Shown piece by piece: positions 36,488-45,375 of a stretch of DNA of 64,000 nt (the first letter of the stretch is position 1; the number at the start of each line of letters is the position of its first letter). Position numbers and translations under genes: made by a program. Origin of the DNA: Haliea sp. (lineage in GTDB: Bacteria > Pseudomonadota > Gammaproteobacteria > Pseudomonadales > Halieaceae); NCBI GenBank assembly GCA_016704305.1, contig JADJAL010000002.1:62001-126000 (forward strand), written 5' to 3'. Under the pieces are notes generated by a model. It was not told the DNA's origin. It was given only the letters and a program-made list of their open reading frames with translations, and did no database searches.

Positions 36488-36729
36488 CAGCCAGACGCCT
36501 GCTTGCGCAGCAGGTAACGGTAATTACCGTCGAACTGGTCCTGCTGCAGCAGTTCATGGCCCAGGAAGTGGCAGAATTTGGGGATATCCCGTTCGGTGGA
36601 GGGATCGGTGGCCAGCACCTGCAGGGTTTCTCCAACCGCTATGTCGCGAATTCGATTGTGCAACAGCATTACCGGCTCGGGGCAATACAGGCCGGTGGCG
36701 TCCAGTATGTGGTCAGGTTTCAGCGTCAT
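36487..36729 (-). CDS. tusA: sulfur carrier protein TusA
   Basis: An 80-residue SirA/TusA protein. The persulfide cysteine lies in DATGLYCPEPVML, and the C-terminal strand contains DIPKFCHFLGHELL. It relays sulfur for tRNA 2-thiouridine synthesis and related pathways. Length and motif are standard. It follows the YheU-family gene by 12 bases and is coupled to epmC. Confidence 0.93.
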   Translation of the reverse strand: MTLKPDHILDATGLYCPEPVMLLHNRIRDIAVGETLQVLATDPSTERDIPKFCHFLGHELLQQDQFDGNYRYLLRKQASG

Positions 36730-36741
36730 GGGTGGATAGTA

Positions 36742-36984
36742 TCAATTGTTCAATAACTGTTCTGCCTGTGCGCGCGGCAGCAAATCCCACTGCTCGCTGT
36801 CCACATCGTACAGAATCTGCAGCTCATCTGTATGCAGCTGGCGCAGCAGCTGTGCGACCTTCTCCTCGAGTGTGCATTCGCGCTCGCCATAGTCGGTCCC
36901 ATCCCGCGAGGCGTACTCTTCCAGCAACGCCTGCAGTACATCTCCCTGCAGGCGCTGCGCTGGCACCAGGACAAATTCTGCCAT
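36742..36984 (-). CDS. YheU family protein
   Basis: An 80-residue acidic protein with the YheU core: LVPAQRLQGDVLQALLEEYASRDGTDYGE, then TLEEKVAQLLRQL and a final LPRAQAEQL. The family is small, cytoplasmic and uncharacterised. It heads the tusA-epmC-pdxB-NAD-kinase-like series; it is divergent from the GcvR-like gene with a 79-base spacer. Confidence 0.8.
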   Translation of the reverse strand: MAEFVLVPAQRLQGDVLQALLEEYASRDGTDYGERECTLEEKVAQLLRQLHTDELQILYDVDSEQWDLLPRAQAEQLLNN

Positions 36985-37063
36985 GTTTGGGCTCTATTTC
37001 TTTTGGTCAGGATGGTAGCGCGCTAATATACGGTCTGGGCATGCGAATGTGGAGTCAAAAACC

Positions 37064-37609
37064 GTGGAAACTTCTTTCATTGTCACCTTCATTGGTGATG
37101 ATCGACCCGGGCTGGTGGAACAACTCTCTGCCGTTATCGAAAAAAACCAGGGGAACTGGCAGGAAAGCAGGCTCTCGCAACTCGGTGGCAAGTTCGCCGG
37201 CCTCATTCTCGTGGCCCTGCCAGCGGATGGCGGGCCGTCCCTGGAGGCGGATCTTGCAGCACTGGCTGCCAGCGGCATCAGCGTGCGCGTGACCGCAACT
37301 GAGGCAATCCCGGATACACATCGCGTGGACGCGCGAATCGCCGCTCAAGCTCCGGGACAAGATATCGCGCTCTCTGTCATCGGGCCTGATCGCAGGGGGA
37401 TTGTGCGAGAGATCTCCCACGCGTTGGCGCAGCGCCATATCAATGTAGTGGAAATGACTTCCGACGTGCAAAGCGCCCCGATGAGTGCGGAGAAGATATT
37501 CACTTCCCACATTGCTGCATGGATACCGGAAGCAACGAATATGGACGAGTTGAGGGCAAGCCTCGACGAGATTGCCGATCACATGACACTGGAAATCGAT
37601 CTGGAGTAA
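37064..37609 (+). CDS. ACT-domain protein, glycine cleavage system repressor (GcvR) type
   Basis: 181 residues from GTG 37064, chosen because GGAG lies nine bases before it; a GTG 15 bases upstream overlaps that site. Two ACT domains are visible: FIVTFIGDDRPGLVEQLSAVI at the start and ALSVIGPDRRGIVREISHAL in the second half. GcvR proteins bind glycine and control GcvA; more generally such proteins are amino-acid sensors. No gcv gene is in the window, so the regulatory target is inferred. Confidence 0.8.
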   Translation: METSFIVTFIGDDRPGLVEQLSAVIEKNQGNWQESRLSQLGGKFAGLILVALPADGGPSLEADLAALAASGISVRVTATEAIPDTHRVDARIAAQAPGQDIALSVIGPDRRGIVREISHALAQRHINVVEMTSDVQSAPMSAEKIFTSHIAAWIPEATNMDELRASLDEIADHMTLEIDLE

Positions 37610-37642
37610 CGCAGGGGTTTATTCCGGATCCTCCTGCCTCGA

Positions 37643-37870
37643 CTACTTGCCTGACAATCTGCCAGATAACTTGCGCAGGCCGATCCACAGCGCGGCACAC
37701 AGCGCGGCCAGCACGATCGTACCGCCAGCAATCCACAACGTACCGAGCAGCAGTTCAGTCATTTCCTGCCGCGAGATCCCAAACTGGTCGACCGCCGTCC
37801 ACACCATCACGCCCAAAGCCACCAGGCCCAGGATCAGGGTGCGGTAATAACGTCGGCTAGACTTGCTCAT
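37643..37870 (-). CDS. small two-helix membrane protein
   Basis: 75 residues from ATG 37870 (MSKSSRRYYRTL). Two hydrophobic segments, LILGLVALGVMVWTAV and LLGTLWIAGGTIVLAALCAALWIGL, with short charged ends. There is no recognised family. It begins 15 bases after the aroC stop and is probably co-transcribed. No clear ribosome site is visible, so the start is tentative. Confidence 0.6.
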   Translation of the reverse strand: MSKSSRRYYRTLILGLVALGVMVWTAVDQFGISRQEMTELLLGTLWIAGGTIVLAALCAALWIGLRKLSGRLSGK

Positions 37871-37884
37871 GGGAGATTCTATCG

Positions 37885-39000
37885 TCAGCGCGTGCCGCCA
37901 CCCGGACTCGACGCAGGCAGTACTGGCGTGTCGCACCGCACGTCCATGTTCTGTGCGCGGTGGCGCAGCACGTGGTCCATTAGCACGATGGCCAGCATCG
38001 CCTCGGCAATCGGCGTTGCGCGAATGCCGACGCAGGGGTCGTGCCGGCCGTGCGTGGCAACTTCTATCGCCTTGCCGCTGACGTCGACACTGGCGCCCGG
38101 CAGGCGAATGCTGGAGGTGGGCTTAAGCGCAATACTGACTGTGATGTCCTGGCCGCTGCTGATACCGCCTAGCACGCCGCCGGCGTTGTTGCCCACGAAT
38201 CCCTCGGGCGTCAACAGATCGCGATGCTCGCTGCCGAGCTGTTCAATAGCCTTGAAGCCCGCACCGATCTCCACGCCCTTGACGGCATTGATGCCCATCA
38301 TCGCACTGGCGATATCGGCGTCCAGCCGATCGAAAACCGGCTCGCCCAAACCCGGCATCACGCCACTGGCCACCACGTTGATGCGGGCGCCAATGGAGTC
38401 GCCACTTTTGATCAGGGCGGCCATGAACGCCTCCATCTGCGCCACTTTATCCGGATCGGGACAGAAGAAGGGGTTGGACTCCACCACATCCCAGTTGACG
38501 TGCTCGACAGTGATCGGGCCCAGTTGCGCCAGATAACCGCGAATCGCAATTCCGTAGCGCGATGACAGGTATTTCTTGGCAATTGCGCCAGCGGCGACGC
38601 GCATCGCTGTCTCGCGCGCTGACGAGCGGCCACCGCCACGGTAGTCGCGAAACCCGTATTTCTGGTTGTAGGTATAGTCCGCGTGGGCCGGGCGGAAGGT
38701 GTCCTTGATATTGGAGTAATCCTTGGACCGCTGATCGGTATTCTCGATGATCAATCCAATCGGCGTGCCCGTCGTGACACCTTCGAAAACACCGGACAGG
38801 ATGCGCACCTCATCCGCTTCGCGCCGCTGCGTGGTGAAGCGCGAGGTGCCCGGCTTGCGCCGGTCCAGGTCATGTTGCAAATCGGCCGCGTCGAGCGGCA
38901 ATCCGGGCGGACAGCCATCGACAACGCAACCCAGCGCCGGACCGTGGCTTTCTCCGAAGCTGGTTACCGTGAATAATCTGCCAATGGAATTGCCCGCCAT
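37885..39000 (-). CDS. aroC: chorismate synthase
   Basis: A 371-residue FMN-dependent enzyme that forms chorismate from EPSP, the last shikimate step. All three signatures are visible: FGESHGPALGCVVDGCPPG near the start, YRGGGRSSARET in the middle, and RHDPCVGIRATPIAEAM near the end. The frame is intact. It follows prmB by 51 bases on the same strand, the usual prmB-aroC order in gammaproteobacteria. It supplies chorismate for PabB among other enzymes. Confidence 0.97.
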   Translation of the reverse strand: MAGNSIGRLFTVTSFGESHGPALGCVVDGCPPGLPLDAADLQHDLDRRKPGTSRFTTQRREADEVRILSGVFEGVTTGTPIGLIIENTDQRSKDYSNIKDTFRPAHADYTYNQKYGFRDYRGGGRSSARETAMRVAAGAIAKKYLSSRYGIAIRGYLAQLGPITVEHVNWDVVESNPFFCPDPDKVAQMEAFMAALIKSGDSIGARINVVASGVMPGLGEPVFDRLDADIASAMMGINAVKGVEIGAGFKAIEQLGSEHRDLLTPEGFVGNNAGGVLGGISSGQDITVSIALKPTSSIRLPGASVDVSGKAIEVATHGRHDPCVGIRATPIAEAMLAIVLMDHVLRHRAQNMDVRCDTPVLPASSPGGGTR

Positions 39001-39051
39001 AGTGATCCCGTGTGCCCGCGTACCGTTGCATCAAAGCGGCGTATTATAGGC

Positions 39052-39972
39052 TTATTCGTGCCAGCTTGTGCTGTATTCTCGCAGCTCCCGCGCGGTCAGT
39101 GTGAATACCCCCTCGCCCCCATGTTCAAACTCGATCCAGGTAAACGGCACCTGTGGGTAGGCATCCTCCAGGGCAGGCCAGCTATTGCCCACCTCGACGA
39201 TCAATACGCCATCGTCGTGCAGAAATGCTCCCGCGCTACGCAGGATACGTCGCGTCAAGTCCAGGCCATCCTCGCCCGAACCGAGCGCGCGTTCCGGTTC
39301 GTGGTTATACTCCGCCGGCATGCTGGCAAGATCGGCCGCGTCGACATACGGAGGATTGCTCAGGATGAGGTCGTAGCGCTCATCACGTAATGCCGCGAAG
39401 AGATCGGACTCGCGAATGGTAACCCGGTCTTCCAGGCCGAGGAGCACCACATTCTCTCGCGCCAGCGCCAGGGCTGCACTGTCGATGTCGAGCAGATCGA
39501 CGTGAGCATCCGGAAAATAGTGTGCAACGGCCAGGCCGATACACCCGCCGCCGCAGCACAAATCCAGTATGCGCTTTGGGCTATCGCCACTGTACCAGGG
39601 TTGGAAATCGCCAAGGATAAGCTCGGCAATGGGTGAGCGCGGAATAATTGCGCGCTGGTCACAGCAAAATTCGAGGCCTGCAAACCAGGCGCGGTGCAAC
39701 AGATACGGCAACGGCAGCTTCTGCGTAACACGTTGGTCCAGATAGCTGAGCAGGCGCGCCACGGCCTTGTTGGACAGTGGCTGGCGCAGAACACTGTCGT
39801 CGGATTCCAGTGGCAGTTCGGCAACGAAAAACACCAGCTGCGCGGCTTCATCCCAGGCATTATCAGTACCGTGCCCGAAATGTACCGCGCTTTTTTCCAA
39901 CACCTCACTGCAGTACTGCAGTGCTTCGCCTACGGTTCGTGGTTGCTCGTGGGAGGATTCTGTAGCAGTCAT
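39052..39972 (-). CDS. prmB: ribosomal protein L3 N5-glutamine methyltransferase PrmB
   Basis: 306 residues from ATG 39972. A class I SAM methyltransferase with ILDLCCGGGCIGLAVAHYFPD as the SAM loop and the catalytic NPPYVDAADLASMPAEYNHEP motif. The PrmB-type N-terminal helical domain (VGEALQYCSEVLEKSAVHFGHG) separates it from PrmC. It methylates a glutamine of ribosomal protein L3. Its place next to aroC supports the call. A 106-base gap upstream shows no feature. Confidence 0.92.
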   Translation of the reverse strand: MTATESSHEQPRTVGEALQYCSEVLEKSAVHFGHGTDNAWDEAAQLVFFVAELPLESDDSVLRQPLSNKAVARLLSYLDQRVTQKLPLPYLLHRAWFAGLEFCCDQRAIIPRSPIAELILGDFQPWYSGDSPKRILDLCCGGGCIGLAVAHYFPDAHVDLLDIDSAALALARENVVLLGLEDRVTIRESDLFAALRDERYDLILSNPPYVDAADLASMPAEYNHEPERALGSGEDGLDLTRRILRSAGAFLHDDGVLIVEVGNSWPALEDAYPQVPFTWIEFEHGGEGVFTLTARELREYSTSWHE

Positions 39973-40078
39973 TGTGCAAGTGTAACCCATTCTGCCGTGC
40001 TGCTATATCCCGGAGCGGGAGGCATTATCTTGAGTCCGCTGGTGGACTACCACACCACCAGGTCGGAGTACGCCGCGC

Positions 40079-40636
40079 TCACGGCGCGATCTGTAACCAC
40101 TCGACGTGCAGGTACTGACGGTCTGCCGTGCGCTCTGCGCTGTAAACCAGCAGGCGACCGGCGTTCTCACCTGGCAATGCAAACACGGCGTATCGTTGTA
40201 AATCTTCCCTGCCGAATAAGACGCGCTGGCCAAATACGCGATTGGCCCATTGCACTGCGCGTCCGCACGCGCGCCCATCGCAGGAAAACAACTCCTGGGC
40301 ACCGTCAATATCCTTTACCGACGCCAGCAGTTTCGTCATCACCTCAGACGAGCTGAATCCGTTATCAATCAACCATGTATAGCTATTGAGAGTGCCGCTC
40401 AGTCGTTCACTGTGTTTGAAACGCCACTCGCCGCGCACTTTCTGCAATGCACCCAGTCCAATCTCATGATCAATCACTTCCCGTTGTGCGGCGTCGATCT
40501 GTTTGGTGTGCGGATAGTCATCCATCTGCCGCAACAGCGTTTCGACATCAGGCGTTTTTGCCTGCGTCAGGCTACAGGCGAAGATGTGAACGAGGGCCAA
40601 CGCCAGAGCGAGCCTGATATTGCGGTCAAATTTCAT
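40079..40636 (-). CDS. DUF4892-like secreted protein
   Basis: 185 residues with a signal peptide (IRLALALALVHIFACSLTQA). The mature part contains DYPHTKQIDAAQREVIDHEIGLGALQKVRGEWRFKHSERLSG and a late CDGRACGRAVQWANRVFGQRVL, which match a small secreted family of unknown function (DUF4892) found in Pseudomonas and relatives. The single CDGRAC pair could form a disulfide in the periplasm. The start overlaps the end of the hydrolase gene by 11 bases. Confidence 0.75.
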   Translation of the reverse strand: MKFDRNIRLALALALVHIFACSLTQAKTPDVETLLRQMDDYPHTKQIDAAQREVIDHEIGLGALQKVRGEWRFKHSERLSGTLNSYTWLIDNGFSSSEVMTKLLASVKDIDGAQELFSCDGRACGRAVQWANRVFGQRVLFGREDLQRYAVFALPGENAGRLLVYSAERTADRQYLHVEWLQIAP

Positions 40637-41522
40637 TTGAATTGCTTACATCTTCGGCGGACAGAAATTGTAGTATCGCCTGCGCCACCGCAGCCACGCC
40701 GGCTTCCATATGAAAATGATGTCCGCCCGCGAGGACCTGCACCGTCAGGTGTGCAATATGGCGCTGCGCGTACTGAGCCGTTTCCGGTGATCGCCCAAGG
40801 CTGTCCTGCCCGAGCAGTAACAACGTGGGCATCGTCAAAGCATTCAATACGGCCTGTATGTGCTCCTCGGTCATTTTCATTGCAGATGCGCCGCGCAACC
40901 TGGGGTCAGTCATCCACTGCACGCCCTCGGCACAGTCGCACAGATTGCGTTCTACCAGCGTGGCGGCCGCAAGCGAGGTCAGTCCACGGGCCGCCCTGGA
41001 TACCACGGCTTCTTCGGTGGTCGTAAAAACGCGATCGGACCGCGCCTGCAACAGCATTTTATCCTGCAGCGCCTTACGCAACTGGAGCGGAAAGTTTTGC
41101 GCCAGGACTGCGTCGGGCGCCACTGCATCCAGCATCACGAGGCGACGTACGCGCTCAGGAAATGCACATGCAATAAGTGTCGAGATAATCGCGCCGCGCG
41201 AATGCCCGATGAGATCGCACGACTCCCATCCCAATGCATCCATGACGCCCAGTATTTCCGGGAGGTCATCCCATATCTGGTAGCTGGCGTCGGCTGAACG
41301 TCGGGCACTTTTGCCGTGCCCTGTCAGGTCCAATGCGACAACATGGTGGGAGGTCAAGCGTGGCGCCAAAAATGCGAAACTGGCCGCATTATCCAGCCAC
41401 CCGTGGAGTGCCAGTAACGGCCTATCGCCTGGCTCGCCCCAGGACAATCCGGCCAGTTGCAGTTTGTTCACCTGCCAGTTCATCGGCTGCGGCGGGCGCT
41501 GCATTCCAGGCGCGGTCATCAA
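40626..41522 (-). CDS. alpha/beta hydrolase
   Basis: A 298-residue alpha/beta hydrolase. The oxyanion region is LLALHGWLDNAASF, the nucleophile elbow is LIGHSRGAIIS, the acid is likely in LLLLGQDSLGRSP, and the catalytic His is in LAGGHHFHMEAG. There is no signal peptide. The substrate is not readable; related proteins are esterases or MenH-like enzymes. Its ATG overlaps the sixA stop by four bases. A second Met at residue 7 is an alternative start. Confidence 0.85.
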   Translation of the reverse strand: MMTAPGMQRPPQPMNWQVNKLQLAGLSWGEPGDRPLLALHGWLDNAASFAFLAPRLTSHHVVALDLTGHGKSARRSADASYQIWDDLPEILGVMDALGWESCDLIGHSRGAIISTLIACAFPERVRRLVMLDAVAPDAVLAQNFPLQLRKALQDKMLLQARSDRVFTTTEEAVVSRAARGLTSLAAATLVERNLCDCAEGVQWMTDPRLRGASAMKMTEEHIQAVLNALTMPTLLLLGQDSLGRSPETAQYAQRHIAHLTVQVLAGGHHFHMEAGVAAVAQAILQFLSAEDVSNSNEI

Positions 41523-42019
41523 ACGCTTGCCTCATAAGCAGGCGGAAAAGACCAAAAAAGTAATGTTGCGCAGGCGGGTACGGCAACGTCAAACGACAAC
41601 GTAACCAGCCCACCCGGCGGTAGCGAGGGCACCCTGCCAGCATCACCCAGCCAGTGGTCCACCAATTGCGACACCAGCGGCTGGTGTGAGACCAACACGG
41701 CATGCGCAACTGCTGTGTTTGCAGATAGCGCGGAAAGAACGCCATCCACCGCAGACAACGGACTACCTGGACGCAGCGCAGTTTCAGGGGTGATCCGTGC
41801 GGCAAGGAAGGCGTTTGCAATGATGTCGGCGGTTTGTGTAGTACGCACCCAGGGGCTGTGCAGGATCGTGGTAAGCGGCGCAATGTTTCCCTGCTTGCAC
41901 GCATGTTGAAACTGGCGGCACCCAACCCCGACATCCTCGCGACCCGCGCTCGTCAGTGTACGCAAACGATCGTTGACGCCTTCCTCGGCGCTGCCGTGTC
42001 GCCAGATTGTCACTATCAT
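41519..42019 (-). CDS. sixA: phosphohistidine phosphatase SixA
   Basis: A 166-residue histidine-phosphatase fold: the RHG motif is in IVTIWRHGSAEEG and the second catalytic His in VLVSHQPLVSQLV. SixA removes phosphate from His of phosphotransfer domains, including PTS-type proteins. Length is standard. It is coupled to the hydrolase downstream. The 173-base gap up to htpG holds nothing I can identify. Confidence 0.9.
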   Translation of the reverse strand: MIVTIWRHGSAEEGVNDRLRTLTSAGREDVGVGCRQFQHACKQGNIAPLTTILHSPWVRTTQTADIIANAFLAARITPETALRPGSPLSAVDGVLSALSANTAVAHAVLVSHQPLVSQLVDHWLGDAGRVPSLPPGGLVTLSFDVAVPACATLLFWSFPPAYEASV

Positions 42020-42192
42020 CGTATTGCTGTTGCCCTTGCTGCCACTGGTACAGCCGACATCATAACACCAATCACTTTGCGTTCCGGTTCACATTGCCTT
42101 CGCGATGTCGTGCGCGGTGGCATTAAACATCCATCCACCGCGCCGGGAAATACACTGCCCGCACGCCTGAACAACACCGCAGACACACCGCA

Positions 42193-44108
42193 TCACTTTT
42201 GGCTGAGTGTTAGCAACAAGGCGTTCAGGCGCGCCACGAATGCGGCCGGATCGTCGAGATGTCCACCCTCTGCAAGGGTCGCCTGGTCCAGGATGACATG
42301 CGCAAGATCAGCAAATCGATCTTCGTCTGCTTCCGCATCAAGCAACTGGGCCAGGGGATGAGAGGGATTAATCTCCAGTATGGGCTTGCTCTGCGGGACG
42401 GCCTGGCCGGCAGCCTCCATAATCCTCCGCATCTGCGCGCCCATGTCGTAGTCACCCACCACCAGACAGGCGACCGAGTCAGTCAGGCGCGCGGTCGCCC
42501 TGACCTCACTCACCTTGTCTGTCAGCACAGTGGACAGACGCGCAATCAGCGCCTCGGATTCTTTGGCCAATTTCTCCAGCGCTGCCTTGTCCTCCTCGGA
42601 ATCGCTGGCCAGGTCCAGTGCGCCGCGGCCTACATCCTGGAACTGCTTACCGTCAAACTCATGCAGGTGGTTCATCAACCAGTCGTCTACGCGATCCGAC
42701 AGGAGCAGCACTTCAATACCTTTTTTACGGAATACTTCCAGGTGCGGACTTTTTCTCGCCGTGTTGAAGTTTTCGGCAACGACGTAATAGATCTTGTCCT
42801 GCTTTTCCTGCATGCGGGAAACGTAATTCTCAAGGGATTGGTCCTGCACCTCGGAATCGGTGTGGGTGGTGCTGAAGCGCAACAGCTTGGCGATTTTTTC
42901 CTTGTTCGCCATGTCTTCGGCGGGACCTTCCTTCAGGACGGAGCCAAATTGCTTCCAGAACGTCGCGTATTTATCGCCCGATTTTTCCTTCGCCATTTTG
43001 CCCAGCATGTCCAGCACGCGCTTTGTCAGGGCATTGCGCATGCTTTCCACCGCCGGATCCTGCTGCAGGATTTCGCGTGACACATTCAGCGACAGGTCAT
43101 TGGAATCGACCACGCCTTTGACAAACCGCAAGTAGGTAGGCAGGAATTGCTCCGCTTCGTCGAGAATAAACGTACGCTGGACATAGAGCTTGAGCCCGCG
43201 CGACATCTCGCGATTCCACAGGTCGAACGGCGCTCTCGCAGGGATATATAGCAGGCTGGTGCTCCAGCTTGCCCTCGACTTTGTTATGGCTCCAGGTCAG
43301 TGGATCCTCGAAATCGTGAGACGTGCTTGTAGAACGCCTTGTATTCGTCGTCGCTTATTTCCGTCCGCGGACGCATCCACAGCGCGGTCGCCTCGTTTAC
43401 CGCCTCGAACTCGACCTCCGCATTCTTGGGAGCCTTCTCGTCCTTGTCCGCCACCGGCGCCGGCTTGGCCATCAGCACGGGCACGGAGATGTGGTCTGAA
43501 TATTTCTTGATCACGCTGCGCACGCGCCAATCGTCGGCAAACTCCTTGCAATCCTTCTTCAGGAACAGCGTGATACTGGTGCCTCGGGTCTCCTTGGGTT
43601 TGGCTTCAATGGAGAATTCCGCCTCGCCGTGTGACTCCCACAAGACACCCGCGTCTGGCGCATCACCGGCTTTACGGGTATGCACTTCGACGCGTTCCGC
43701 GACGATGAAGCCGGAATAAAAGCCGACGCCGAACTGTCCGATCAGTTGTGAATCCTTGCGCGCGTCGCCGGTGAGGCTCTCCAGGAATGACGCGGTGCCG
43801 GATTTGGCAATCGTGCCGAGGTTCTCTATCACTTCATCGCGGTTCATGCCGATGCCGTTATCGCTGATAGTGATGGTGTTTTTCTTCTTGTCGAGCGCCA
43901 CGCGAATCTCGTACTCACCCTGCCCTTCCAACAGCGATTCGTTCGCCAGTGAGGCAAAGCGCAGTTTGTCGATGGCGTCGCTGGCATTGGAAATCAGCTC
44001 GCGCAAGAAGATTTCCTTGTTGCTGTACAGCGAGTGGATCATCAGGTGCAGCAGCTGTTTTGCTTCAGTCTGGAAGCCCAGGGTTTCTTTTTTCACGTCG
44101 GCGGTCAT
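42193..44108 (-). CDS. htpG: chaperone HtpG (Hsp90), two frameshifts
   Basis: About 639 residues after repair, normal for HtpG. The N-terminal GHKL ATPase domain is intact (ISNASDAIDKLRF, ISDNGIGMNRDEV, GTIAKSGTASF, IGQFGVGFYSGF). After HVS the frame breaks at 43316-43322, where CTCT seems reduced to CT. The sequence HDFEDPLTWSHNKVEGKLEHQ then runs in a second frame until about 43252-43260, where AGAG seems reduced to AG. The rest (LLYIPARAPFDLWNREMSRG, LKLYVQRTFILDEAEQFLP, C-terminal dimer domain) runs in a third. Both are 2-base losses in dinucleotide repeats. A heat-shock promoter lies upstream at 44162-44190. Confidence 0.9.
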
Positions 44109-44161
44109 GGCGGCCTCTTGGTATCGGTTGTTGATGTATCGGGTGTTAGTTGCTGGGATCG

Positions 44162-44190
44162 ATATTGGGGTTACACGACGTTATTTCAAG
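44162..44190 (-). promoter_or_regulatory. sigma32 (heat-shock) promoter of htpG
   Basis: CTTGAAA (44184-44190), a 13-base spacer and CCCCAATAT (44162-44170), reading towards htpG and ending 53 bases before its ATG. This is a near-perfect match to the RpoH consensus CTTGAAA...CCCCATNT and fits the regulation of htpG in other gammaproteobacteria. Confidence 0.88.
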
Positions 44191-44228
44191 TGATTTGGTC
44201 GAAGTTTCCGGGTATGTGCCATGCCGCC

Positions 44229-44300
44229 GGCCGCAGGAGGGCGCGTGCCTTACTTGTTCGAAAAGCTCACTCACCGCAAGGCACGCGCGCTCCTGCGGCC
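44229..44300. repeat. inverted repeat, 25-base arms
   Basis: Arms 44229-44253 and 44276-44300 are complementary at 23 of 25 positions (core GGCCGCAGGAG and CTCCTGCGGCC), with a 22-base loop. It contains no gene. It lies in the 394-base spacer between htpG and sucD, on the far side of the htpG promoter. Its GC-rich palindrome resembles REP-type extragenic elements. Confidence 0.75.
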
Positions 44301-44343
44301 TACCTCTGAGCAGTCTTCCGATGTTGGATTTACTTCCGGCATA

Positions 44344-44413
44344 GTCCCCTTGGGGAGAACAGCCTGAGAGGGAATGAGCTTTTTGACCGAACAGGCTGTT
44401 CTTCCAAGGGGAC
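44344..44413. repeat. second inverted repeat in the htpG-sucD spacer, 22-23-base arms
   Basis: Arms 44344-44366 and 44392-44413 (outer GTCCCCTTGG and CCAAGGGGAC, inner AACAGCCTG and CAGGCTGTT) pair with one mismatch and one bulge around a 25-base loop. It is unrelated in sequence to the palindrome 44 bases away and to the 17704-17823 element. It could be a small mobile palindrome or a strong transcription barrier. Confidence 0.7.
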
Positions 44414-44453
44414 GGCGATCAGCGATCTGCCTTTCTTCAATCAATCGGCAGGC

Positions 44454-44481
44454 AAAAAACCCGTCATTTGACGGGCTTTTT
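44454..44481 (-). terminator. intrinsic terminator of the sdh-suc cluster
   Basis: Downstream of sucD on the minus strand, GCCCGTC and GACGGG form a stem with a 4-base ATTT-type loop, followed by six T and preceded by five A. It should end the long sdhC-to-sucD transcript and could work in both directions. Confidence 0.88.
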
Positions 44482-44502
44482 ACTGCCGCAAGTCAGCGAA
44501 CG

Positions 44503-45375
44503 TTACCAACCAGTAACCTCAGCCAACGCGGAACCGATCTCCGCCAAACTGCGCACAGTCCTCACTCCAGCATCTTCCAGCGCGGCAAATTTTTCGTCTG
44601 CCGTGCCTTTGCCACCAGAGATGATCGCACCGGCGTGTCCCATGCGCTTGCCCTTCGGTGCCGTGACTCCGGCAATGTAGGACACCACCGGTTTGGTCAC
44701 ATGCGCCTTGATGTAGGCCGCTGCTTCTTCCTCTGCCGTGCCGCCGATCTCGCCGATCATCACGATGGCTTCGGTCTTCGGATCGTCCTGGAACATCTTC
44801 AGGATGTCGATGAAGTTGGAGCCCGGGATCGGGTCGCCGCCGATGCCGACGCACGTGGACTGGCCAAAGCCGGCATCCGTGGTTTGCTTGACCGCTTCAT
44901 ACGTGAGTGTGCCGGAGCGCGATACGATGCCGACCTTGCCTGGCAGATGGATATGCCCGGGCATAATGCCGATCTTGCATTCGCCGGGTGTAATAACGCC
45001 GGGGCAGTTCGGGCCGATCAGGCGCACACCCAATTCGTCGCACTTCACTTTCACGTCGAGCATATCCAGTGTCGCGATGCCTTCGGTGATGCATACAATC
45101 AGTTTAATACCGCTGTTGGCGGCCTCGAGAATGGAGTCCTTACAGAACGGTGCCGGCACGTAGATGACGGAAGCCTGCGCGCCGGTCGCCGCTACCGCAT
45201 CCGCCACGGTGTTGAACACGGGCAACCCCAGGTGTTCCTGGCCGCCCTTCCCCGGAGTGACGCCGCCGACCATTCTGGTGCCGTACGCAATCGCCTGTTC
45301 GGAGTGGAACGTGCCCTGCGAGCCAGTGAACCCCTGGCATATGACCTTGGTATTTTTGTCGATAAGAATGCTCAT
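44503..45375 (-). CDS. sucD: succinyl-CoA synthetase alpha subunit
   Basis: 290 residues. The CoA-binding Rossmann domain (VICQGFTGSQGTFHSEQAIAYG) is followed by IGPNCPGVITPGECKIGIMPG and SRSGTLTYEA. The phosphohistidine lies in MGHAGAIISGGKGTA. With SucC it makes ATP or GTP from succinyl-CoA. Its ATG overlaps the last base of sucC. The frame is intact. Confidence 0.96.
   Translation of the reverse strand: MSILIDKNTKVICQGFTGSQGTFHSEQAIAYGTRMVGGVTPGKGGQEHLGLPVFNTVADAVAATGAQASVIYVPAPFCKDSILEAANSGIKLIVCITEGIATLDMLDVKVKCDELGVRLIGPNCPGVITPGECKIGIMPGHIHLPGKVGIVSRSGTLTYEAVKQTTDAGFGQSTCVGIGGDPIPGSNFIDILKMFQDDPKTEAIVMIGEIGGTAEEEAAAYIKAHVTKPVVSYIAGVTAPKGKRMGHAGAIISGGKGTADEKFAALEDAGVRTVRSLAEIGSALAEVTGW

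Noticed and set aside
42259..43080. A 273-residue plus-strand frame across htpG
   Set aside because: It mirrors the htpG coding strand; the minus-strand translation is unmistakable HtpG.
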